Source of the DNA: DATJPY01 sp035506135
GTDB taxonomy: Bacteria > Myxococcota_A > UBA9160 > PR03
NCBI GenBank assembly: GCA_035506135.1
Contig: DATJPY010000124.1
Span: 1-30,830, forward strand
Direction of reading: 5' to 3'
Length of the DNA stretch: 30,830 bases
Below, piece by piece: positions 1 to 6,281 of this stretch (its first letter is position 1; each line of letters begins with the position of its first letter). Made by a program: the position numbers and the translations under genes. The notes under the pieces are model-generated. The model made no database searches, had not been told where the DNA came from, and saw only the letters and a program-made list of their open reading frames with translations.

Positions 1-192
1 ATTGGGGTTGCCCTTGCCGTCGGTCGTGATGCGCTGGTAGGGGCGATCGCCCTCGTGCTCGGCCGTGAGGCTGCCCTCGCGCCACGCCATGCGCATCGCG
101 CTCGGGTTGGCGTCGATCCAGGTCTCGCCGGCGCTGGCGACGGCGGGAATCAAGGCGAGGGCGAGCATCAGGCAGCGTGCTGCATCTCTCAT
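1..192 (-). CDS. Small secreted protein, C-terminus beyond window edge
   Basis: The first 64 codons are visible. The ATG at 192-190 overlaps the TGA of the upstream gene (ATGA), so translation is probably coupled to it. Residues 1-21 form a clear Sec signal peptide: a charged start (MRDAARC), a Leu/Ala core and an A-x-A-like cleavage site before GETWIDANP. The mature part is polar and matches nothing I recognise. The gene closes the visible part of the exopolysaccharide-type operon, so a periplasmic or outer-membrane role in that pathway is likely from context only. Confidence 0.7.
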   Translation of the reverse strand, partial: MRDAARCLMLALALIPAVASAGETWIDANPSAMRMAWREGSLTAEHEGDRPYQRITTDGKGNPN

Positions 193-1547
193 GACGGATC
201 TCCTCTCGTCGAGCCCGCCGCGGCAGGCTCGTAGTCGAGCGTGAAGGCGGCGCTGGCGCGCCGCGCGAGGTCGGGAAGCGCGAGGTCGAGCGACTCGGCG
301 CCCGCGCGGAAGCGCAGCACCGGGGTGGCCTGCAGGAGCTGGGTCGCCTCGACCGACGCCGAGCGAGCGTTCTCGTTCAGGTAGAGGCGCAGCACCACTC
401 CGCGCACGGCGTCGGGCGCGCGGTTGGTGACGGCGACCACGAGGCGCTGGGGACCGGCGCGCCGCACGGTGGCCTCGATCGACGAGCGCTGCCGCGTCCA
501 GCTCGCGAGCTCGCTGCGCGTCGCGAGCCAGGCGCCGCGCTGCGCCAGCTCGGACGTCGCATCGGCTACCACGTCCTGCGCGGCGGCCCGCGACGGCGCG
601 CGAAGCCGCGCCAGACCCGCGCTCGCCTCGGCCGCGTCGAGCTCGCTCGCGACGGCGAAGCGCAGCGCGGTCGCGTCGAGCGGGCCGACGTCCTCGCCGC
701 GCGGCTCGATGGTGGCGGCGAACGGCGCGCCGCCGGGCCAGGGCAGCACCTCGACCAGCGGGAGTCGCGCGACCCAGGCGACGGCCGCGCGGAGCACGCG
801 CCCGAGCGCCCGCGCGTCGGCGTCGCGGGCCGCGCGCTCGGGCCCGACCGCGAGCCAGACCAGGCGGCCCCGCCCCACGCTGCGTCGCAGCGACGCGCCG
901 AGGCCCATCGACTCGCCGTCGGCCGACGCCGCGGCCCACGCCAGCTCCGCATCGCCGCCCGCGACGGCCGGAAGACCGGGCTCCGCGCGGATGGCGATGC
1001 GCTCGCGCGGCACGAGCAGCGACGAGAGCACGCCGCGCCGCGACGCGAGCAGCGCCTCCGCTCCCGTCGCGTCGAGCGGGACCGGCTCCGCGCCGCCGAG
1101 CAGGCCGCGCATCACGTCGTAGCCGCGCCAGGCGCCGTCGGCCCCGCGGACGCCGACCGAGCCGGTCAGCACGGCGCCGCCGCCCGCGGCGAGATAGGCG
1201 GAGAGCGCGGCGGCGTCGGAGCTCCCGAGCGCGCGCGGCTCGGGGAGCACCACGGCGCCGAGCGCGGCCGGGTCGAGCGCGGCCAGCGAGGAGATCTCGA
1301 GCACGCGCTCGTCGCCCCCGAACATCGCGCCCCATGGCTCGCCGTGCGCGCCCGCGGAGCGCTCCGCGTCCGCGGCGACCCAGAGGCCGACGCGGGAGCG
1401 AGGGTCGCGCGCGCCGAGCTCGGCGAAGCGGAAGGGTCCGATCTCCGCGCTGATGGTCTGGATCATCAGCAGCAGACCGGCGGCGCCGAACAGGAGCGCG
1501 AGGCTCCAGAGGATCGGCCGGTACAGCGAGCCCTCCGGCGGCTTCAC
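189..1547 (-). CDS. Membrane-anchored protein with ThuA/GATase-like domain and degenerate deacetylase-like C-terminus
   Basis: 452 residues. A single membrane span at about residues 12-34 follows a short cytoplasmic start, leaving the rest outside the inner membrane. Residues about 50-250 resemble the ThuA/GATase1-like fold, including an Ala/Gly-rich turn around LSAYLAAGGGAVLTG, with no catalytic residues I can point to. From about 265 the text looks like the edges of a polysaccharide deacetylase domain: a PFAATIEPRGED stretch where NodB domains carry their first metal-binding Asp pair, and a later WLATRSELASW stretch typical of the domain's end. The middle of the deacetylase core is missing, so deacetylation is unlikely. 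A beta-sandwich-like tail follows. It overlaps both neighbours by 4 bp, in the operon of a PgaC-like polymerase. A structural or polymer-handling role is inference. Confidence 0.55.
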   Translation of the reverse strand: MKPPEGSLYRPILWSLALLFGAAGLLLMIQTISAEIGPFRFAELGARDPRSRVGLWVAADAERSAGAHGEPWGAMFGGDERVLEISSLAALDPAALGAVVLPEPRALGSSDAAALSAYLAAGGGAVLTGSVGVRGADGAWRGYDVMRGLLGGAEPVPLDATGAEALLASRRGVLSSLLVPRERIAIRAEPGLPAVAGGDAELAWAAASADGESMGLGASLRRSVGRGRLVWLAVGPERAARDADARALGRVLRAAVAWVARLPLVEVLPWPGGAPFAATIEPRGEDVGPLDATALRFAVASELDAAEASAGLARLRAPSRAAAQDVVADATSELAQRGAWLATRSELASWTRQRSSIEATVRRAGPQRLVVAVTNRAPDAVRGVVLRLYLNENARSASVEATQLLQATPVLRFRAGAESLDLALPDLARRASAAFTLDYEPAAAGSTRGDPS

Positions 1548-1750
1548 GCGTCGTCCTCACCGGGCTCGCCACCGCCGCCCTCGTCTTCGGGCGGCCGATA
1601 GCGATGGAAGAAGACCGGCGCCTCGCCCCCCTTCGACTTGGGGCGCCGCTTGTCGCGCAGCTTGAACGCCGCGTAGGAGAACACCGCCAGCGCGATCGTC
1701 GCGATCGTGGAGATCAGGATCACCGCCGAGAGATACGGGACGACGTCCAT
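1544..1750 (-). CDS. Small single-span membrane protein of the exopolysaccharide operon
   Basis: 68 residues. The ATG at 1750 lies 3 bp after the glycosyltransferase stop, and the TGA overlaps the next start by 4 bp (ATGA). Residues about 5-28 form one hydrophobic helix (YLSAVILISTIATIALAVF); a basic juxtamembrane stretch (KLRDKRRPKSKG) and an acidic Gly/Glu tail follow, probably cytoplasmic by the positive-inside rule. Its position directly after the polymerase resembles PgaD-type accessory subunits, which are also small membrane proteins beside a PgaC glycosyltransferase, but I see no sequence motif that proves this. The tight coupling makes a real gene likely despite its size. Confidence 0.75.
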   Translation of the reverse strand: MDVVPYLSAVILISTIATIALAVFSYAAFKLRDKRRPKSKGGEAPVFFHRYRPPEDEGGGGEPGEDDA

Positions 1751-1753
1751 CTC

Positions 1754-3067
1754 TCAGATCCTGCCGATGCGATCGAGCTTGCCCCACTCCATGCGCAGGC
1801 GGAGCAGCTCCTCGAGCGTCGCGAACAGCTTGGCGACGTCGATCGTGAGGGCGAAGAAGGCGCGGTAGAGCAAGGCGTACGGCACCAGCGAGATGCGCTC
1901 CTCCTCGGTGGCGACACAATAGAGTGCCGCTGCAAGGTCGAGGATCGTGAGCTGCGCCCACCAGAGCACGAGCGGAAGCGCCGTCCCGTAGCGGGCAGCC
2001 ACGAAGATGAACAGGATGTGGGCGAAGACGTTCATCGAGGGCCAGAGGATGCCCTCGAAGATCATGTACCAGAGCGTGAAGCTGATGCCGAGGCCCTGGC
2101 GCGGATCGACGAGCGCGCGCTTGTGCTTGGCGATCGCCTGCAGGATCCCGCGCGTCCAGCGATAGCGCTGCTTCAGGAGGTCGAGCAGCTTCTCGGGCGC
2201 CTCGGTGTAGGCGATCGCCTCGGGCTCGTACGCGACCTGCCAGCCGTCGATCAGGAGCTTCAGCGTGAGGTCGCAGTCCTCGGCGAAGGTGTCGTGGTCG
2301 TAGCCGCCGACGCCCTCGAGCGCGCTGCGGCGGAAGATGCCGATCGGGCCCGGGATGATGTTCACCAGGCGGAAGAACCCCTGCGCGGCGCGCACCATGT
2401 TGAGGCCCTCGACGTACTCGAGCGCCTGCAGCGACGAGAGCAGGTTGGTGCGGTTCACCACCTTCACGCTGCCGGCCACCGCCCCGATGTGCGGCGAGGC
2501 GAAGTGGCGGACGGCCCGCCGCAACGTCAGGGGATGCAGCGCGGAGTCGCCGTCCATGCACAGGATGAACTCGCCGTTGGCCAGCGAGATCCCCGTGTTG
2601 AGCGCGCGCGCCTTGCCGCCGTTCTCCTTGCGGACGACGCGCACCAGGGCGCGCCCGTGGTCACCCGCGTAGCTGCTCGCCTTCGTGTAGGTATCGTCCT
2701 TCGAGCCGTCGTCGATGACGACGATCTCGTAGCGCGGGTAATCGAGCTCGAGCAGCGAGCGGATCGAGCCCTGGATCACGGCGCCCTCGTTGTACGCGGG
2801 CACCAGGACGGAGATCAGCGGCAGCTGTGCCGGCTCGCTGTCGTCGCGCTCGAGGTGGTTCAGGTAGGAGAACCAGAGCAGCCCCGCGTAGCGCAGGATC
2901 AGCAGCACCAGGAACACCAGGAGCACCCACATCGCACCGCGCACGAAGGCGCTCGGCAGGTCGAAGCGCGCCTCGCGCAGGAGCTGGTAGACGCCGAGCG
3001 AGAGCCCCGTGATGCCCGCCAGCAGGAGGGCGAGCGCGGCGCCGTATCGGAGTCGCTCCGCGCGCAC
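1754..3067 (-). CDS. Processive family-2 glycosyltransferase, PgaC/HasA-like
   Basis: 437 residues, GTG start at 3067, 1 bp after the previous stop. It is a membrane polymerase that would add sugar from a nucleotide-sugar donor on the inner side and pass the chain outward. Two spans lie at about 8-28 and 45-68. The catalytic domain shows PAYNE (90-94), the DD of VVIDDGS (119-120), GKARALN (151-157), the DxD in MDGDS (171-175), the catalytic-base motif as AEDCD (262-266) and QRYRW (300-304), the Q-x-x-R-W signature of processive beta-glycosyltransferases. Three or more spans follow (about 320-405). The full motif set is intact, so activity is expected. The sugar cannot be read from sequence; poly-N-acetylglucosamine is the nearest known product of this layout, but the operon lacks an intact PgaB deacetylase. 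Confidence 0.88.
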   Translation of the reverse strand: MRAERLRYGAALALLLAGITGLSLGVYQLLREARFDLPSAFVRGAMWVLLVFLVLLILRYAGLLWFSYLNHLERDDSEPAQLPLISVLVPAYNEGAVIQGSIRSLLELDYPRYEIVVIDDGSKDDTYTKASSYAGDHGRALVRVVRKENGGKARALNTGISLANGEFILCMDGDSALHPLTLRRAVRHFASPHIGAVAGSVKVVNRTNLLSSLQALEYVEGLNMVRAAQGFFRLVNIIPGPIGIFRRSALEGVGGYDHDTFAEDCDLTLKLLIDGWQVAYEPEAIAYTEAPEKLLDLLKQRYRWTRGILQAIAKHKRALVDPRQGLGISFTLWYMIFEGILWPSMNVFAHILFIFVAARYGTALPLVLWWAQLTILDLAAALYCVATEEERISLVPYALLYRAFFALTIDVAKLFATLEELLRLRMEWGKLDRIGRI

Positions 3068-3068
3068 G

Positions 3069-4472
3069 CTAGAAGCTCCGCCCGATCGAGAGCGCGACGC
3101 CGGTGTTGGTGTAGAGCGTCGCGCGCTGCGACTGGCCGCGCTCGCCGTCGAGCGCAGCGGTCCATCCGTTGCGGCTCCAGGCGAGCCCCGCCTTCAGCCG
3201 ATAGCTCGGGCCGAAGCCCGCCCGGCCGAGCTCCTCCGACGCGCCGCCCCCGCCGCCGAGGTCGAACGTGAGGGCGAGCGGGCCGCGGATCGGCAGTCGG
3301 CCCGCGAGGGTCACCATCGCTGCGGCGTCGAGATCGGGCGCGTAGTAGAAGTCCGAGTAGCGCTCGTAGTGCTGCACCTCGCTCGAGAGGCCGATCGTCA
3401 CGTCGCGCGCGGCCCACGGGCGGTAGCCGACGCTGGCCTCGGCCTGGCCCAGGACGTTGCCGTCGGTGATGGAGGCGCCCTCGGCCGCCACGTAGGCCTC
3501 CCAGCGGTCGGCGAGCTGGTGCCAGAGGGAGGCGCGCACCGCCGTGTCGCCGTAGCCGCGCAGCGCGCTGGCGAGCGAGTTGCTGCGCTCGAGCAGATCG
3601 GTGTGGCGGAGCTCGAGGGAGAGCGAGGTGCGCTCGTCCGGGGTGTATTCGAGCGCCGCGCGGGCGAGCGGCCGGGAGGACCCGTGCTCCCAGTAGCGCC
3701 CGCCGAGCATGAGCGTGCCCTTCCAGAGCTCGGCGAGCTGGCGCTCGACCGCAACCGTCGCGTCGAAGCCGTGGTCCTCGCTCGCGAGATTCGGGCGCGG
3801 CAGCTTGTCGGGATCCTGGGAGGCCCACAGGCCGCCGCTCGTGAAGCGGAGCCTCGTGTCGAAGTCGAGATCGACCGCGACCTCGGCCTGGCTCCGCCAG
3901 AGCGTGAAGCGATCGCTGTCGTGGAAGTAGCGCACCGAGCCCAGCGCGCTGCGCTGGAGCTCGCCCTGCAGCGCGACCAGCTCTCCGCGCGCCTCCGCGT
4001 CCTCCTCGTCGGCGAGCGCGCGCTGATACCAGATGCGCGCCTGCGTGCGCCGGCCGGACCAGCGATAGACGCGCGCGAGGCCGCGCTCCGCCCGCGCGTC
4101 ACCGGGATGCGCGGCGAGGATCGCCTCGAAGGCGGCGCGCGCCTCGTCGTTGCGCCCGGCCCAGGAGAGCACCTCGGCCCGCTCCACCGCGGCCTCGGGC
4201 GGCGGCGAGGGTGCGGCGAGCAGCGCGTCGAAGAGCGCGAGCGACTCGGGATAGTCGCCGCGCCACGAGAGCACGCGCGCGAGCTGGTGGCGCGGCTCGA
4301 CCGCCGCGGGATCCTCCGCCACGAGCTGCCGGTAGATGGCGACGGCCTGCGGCCAGTCGGACTCGCGCTCGAGCAGCGCGTTCGCCTGCTCGAGCCGCGG
4401 GTCGTCCGCGCGCGCCGCGAGCGCGAGGACGAGCGCCGCCAGGAGCGACATCAGGGTGAGACGGCCGCTCAC
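3069..4472 (-). CDS. YaiO-like outer-membrane beta-barrel with N-terminal TPR region
   Basis: 467 residues. I start it at the GTG at 4472 because it overlaps the upstream TGA (GTGA); an ATG at 4451 is the alternative. A signal peptide covers about residues 1-22 (core LLAALVLALAARA). Residues about 25-190 are helical TPR-type repeats with the expected spacing (for example EAAVERAEVLSWAGRNDEAR). From about 195 to the end the sequence alternates polar and aromatic residues in strands typical of a barrel and ends in Phe, the usual outer-membrane C-terminal signal. The plan matches the YaiO family. Next to a polymerase it probably makes the periplasmic and outer-membrane part of polysaccharide export. 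The long in-frame extension upstream of 4472 is out of frame with the regulator that fills that DNA and is not part of this gene. Confidence 0.82.
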   Translation of the reverse strand: MSGRLTLMSLLAALVLALAARADDPRLEQANALLERESDWPQAVAIYRQLVAEDPAAVEPRHQLARVLSWRGDYPESLALFDALLAAPSPPPEAAVERAEVLSWAGRNDEARAAFEAILAAHPGDARAERGLARVYRWSGRRTQARIWYQRALADEEDAEARGELVALQGELQRSALGSVRYFHDSDRFTLWRSQAEVAVDLDFDTRLRFTSGGLWASQDPDKLPRPNLASEDHGFDATVAVERQLAELWKGTLMLGGRYWEHGSSRPLARAALEYTPDERTSLSLELRHTDLLERSNSLASALRGYGDTAVRASLWHQLADRWEAYVAAEGASITDGNVLGQAEASVGYRPWAARDVTIGLSSEVQHYERYSDFYYAPDLDAAAMVTLAGRLPIRGPLALTFDLGGGGGASEELGRAGFGPSYRLKAGLAWSRNGWTAALDGERGQSQRATLYTNTGVALSIGRSF

Positions 4473-6046
4473 GCGTCTGCGTCCGGCGGCCAGCTCGCGT
4501 CGGCCAGGGCCTCGAGGTTCGCGAGATCGGCCTGGCGCGCATCGGCCGCCAGGATCTCGACCGAGATACCGAGCGCGTGTCCGGCGGCCTCGTCCGCGAG
4601 CGCCAGCAGGCGGTCGGTCACCTTGGACGCATCGGCCGGAGAGGTCGCGACCAGCAGTACCAGCGCGCGCCGCTTCGACGCACGCAGGATGGCGTCCTCG
4701 AAGCGCAGTTCTCCGTTCGCGACGTCGACCCAACGGTCGAGGCTCTCGCCGTCGGGCGCGTTCACGAGCGCCAGCGAGGACGGCAGCGAGTGGCGCTCGC
4801 CGAAGCTGCACGCGCGGGTCAGGCGGTCCGCGAACTCGATCTCGTCCAGCAGGCGCGAGCTCGTGACCTTGCCAAAGAGCGCCTCCGCCTCGACCGCGTC
4901 GAAGCGGCGGTCGTTCTCGCGCCGGAGGCGCAGCAGCGTCTCGACCTTGTGCTCGAGCTCGAGCCGGTTCACGGGCTTCGCGAGGAAGTCGGTGGCGCCG
5001 AGCACCAGCGGTCCCAGCCGGTCGCCGGCGCTCGCGACCTTGCTCGACGACACCAGGACGGGAACGTCGAGCGAGGCGCGCCGCAGCGCGCACAGGAGCT
5101 CGTAGCCGGTGACCCGCGGCATGATGAGGTCGAGGATCACGAGATCGGGCTTCTGCGCGAGCAGCGTGGCCATCGCCTCGAATCCATCGGCGGCGGCGAT
5201 CACCTCGTAGCGCTCCGAGAGCCACTCCCGGAGCAGCTCGCGCTGCAGGCGGCTGTCCTCCACGACCAGCACGACCGGTCGCTTCGGCGGCGCGGCCTCG
5301 GCGGGCGGCGCCGGAGGCGCGGCGGGAGCTGCGGCGGTCGGAGACGCGGAGACGAGCGCCGATTCGGCGCGGCGCGCGGGAACCAGATCCGCATCGCCGA
5401 CCAGATGCGTGCCGCCGGGCCCGACCGCGAACTCCACGCTCTCGGCCGAGCCGGCCCCCGAGCGCGTCTTCTCGACGGTGAGGGTGCGCCGGCCGCTCGC
5501 CTCGCGCTCGAGCACCAGATACGCGCCGCAGAGCTCGAGCAGCACGCGGTCGAGGCCGCGCTGGACCGAGAGCCGCTCGGCCTCGACGGTGAGCACCAGG
5601 TGCCGCGCCGGCAGGGCGCGCGTGAAGGCGCGCGCCACCTCCCGCAGCTTGGGCTCGTCGACGATCTCGGCGGTGATCGCGGTGAACGGGTCCACGATCA
5701 AGACCGAGGCCTCGGGGGCCTCGGCCCGCAGCGACTCGGCGAGCGCGTCGACGCCGTGCGCGCGCACGAGCGGCGCCGCCGCGGCGTCCAGCTCGAGCAA
5801 CACCAGGCGGCCGTCGCGGAGCGCGCCGTCGAAGTCGAAGCCGAGCGCCCCGGCCTGATGGATCAGGGACGCCGAGGGCTCGCTCGACACCAGCTCCACC
5901 CGCTCCCCCCGCGTGAGCGCACCGTGCGCGAGCTGAAGGCCGAGCACGGTGCGCCCGCAGCCGTTCGCGCCCGCGATGACCAGCGGCAGGCTGGGCGGAT
6001 ATCCGCCCAGGACGTGGTCGACGATGCCGGCGCCGGTCGGCCGCAC
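4469..6046 (-). CDS. KaiC-like ATPase / receiver / degenerate GGDEF fusion, regulator of the operon
   Basis: 525 residues, GTG start at 6046, with GGAGG on the minus strand at 6055-6051. Residues about 5-225 form a KaiC/RecA-like domain: opening GIVDHVLGG, a P-loop GANGCGRT (26-33) in which the Walker lysine is replaced by Arg, and a Walker B-like VLIVDP (115-120). An Ala/Pro linker follows (about 238-256). Residues 257-375 form a receiver domain with ED (263-264), the likely phospho-acceptor D306 in DLVILD, a Ser-rich switch (SSSK) and K357. Residues about 380-525 have the outline of a GGDEF domain, but the signature is gone (SKRRA in its place), so cyclic-di-GMP synthesis is not expected. 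It heads the exopolysaccharide operon and probably passes a phosphorelay or second-messenger signal to synthesis or export; that role is inference. Confidence 0.8.
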   Translation of the reverse strand: MRPTGAGIVDHVLGGYPPSLPLVIAGANGCGRTVLGLQLAHGALTRGERVELVSSEPSASLIHQAGALGFDFDGALRDGRLVLLELDAAAAPLVRAHGVDALAESLRAEAPEASVLIVDPFTAITAEIVDEPKLREVARAFTRALPARHLVLTVEAERLSVQRGLDRVLLELCGAYLVLEREASGRRTLTVEKTRSGAGSAESVEFAVGPGGTHLVGDADLVPARRAESALVSASPTAAAPAAPPAPPAEAAPPKRPVVLVVEDSRLQRELLREWLSERYEVIAAADGFEAMATLLAQKPDLVILDLIMPRVTGYELLCALRRASLDVPVLVSSSKVASAGDRLGPLVLGATDFLAKPVNRLELEHKVETLLRLRRENDRRFDAVEAEALFGKVTSSRLLDEIEFADRLTRACSFGERHSLPSSLALVNAPDGESLDRWVDVANGELRFEDAILRASKRRALVLLVATSPADASKVTDRLLALADEAAGHALGISVEILAADARQADLANLEALADASWPPDADA

Positions 6047-6281
6047 CTCACCTCCGCGAACCGGAATGGTTCTTCCCGGTCGTGAATCGGCGGACCCGGA
6101 GGAATCCTTGACGGATCAAGGCGTTCCGGCGAGGAGAATCCGGGGCAAGAAGGCCCCGGGCCGAGGCGGCACGACGCAATGCGCGGCCACGCTCGGCAGG
6201 GCGTCTCGAGGAGCCGGAGGCGGCAGGAAGTCCGCTCACCCGCCGCTTTCGCAGATGTGGGTGGATCACCTCGAGTGAGGG
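6047..6281. other. Intergenic region with two hairpins, upstream of the exopolysaccharide operon
   Basis: This 235-bp gap lies between the lipase stop and the regulator start, both on the minus strand. Two perfect inverted repeats are visible: CCGGGGC/GCCCCGG at 6140-6159 (7-bp stem, 6-nt loop) and CCTTGA/TCAAGG at 6106-6121 (6-bp stem, 4-nt loop). Neither is followed by a clear T run on the minus strand, so a factor-independent terminator is uncertain. They lie in what would be the leader of the operon and could be regulatory. I could not identify a convincing sigma-70 promoter or a known riboswitch. Confidence 0.4.

Noticed and set aside
6140..6159. Factor-independent terminator after the lipase gene
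   Set aside because: The 7-bp stem is good but no T run follows on the minus strand, so I list it only as a hairpin.
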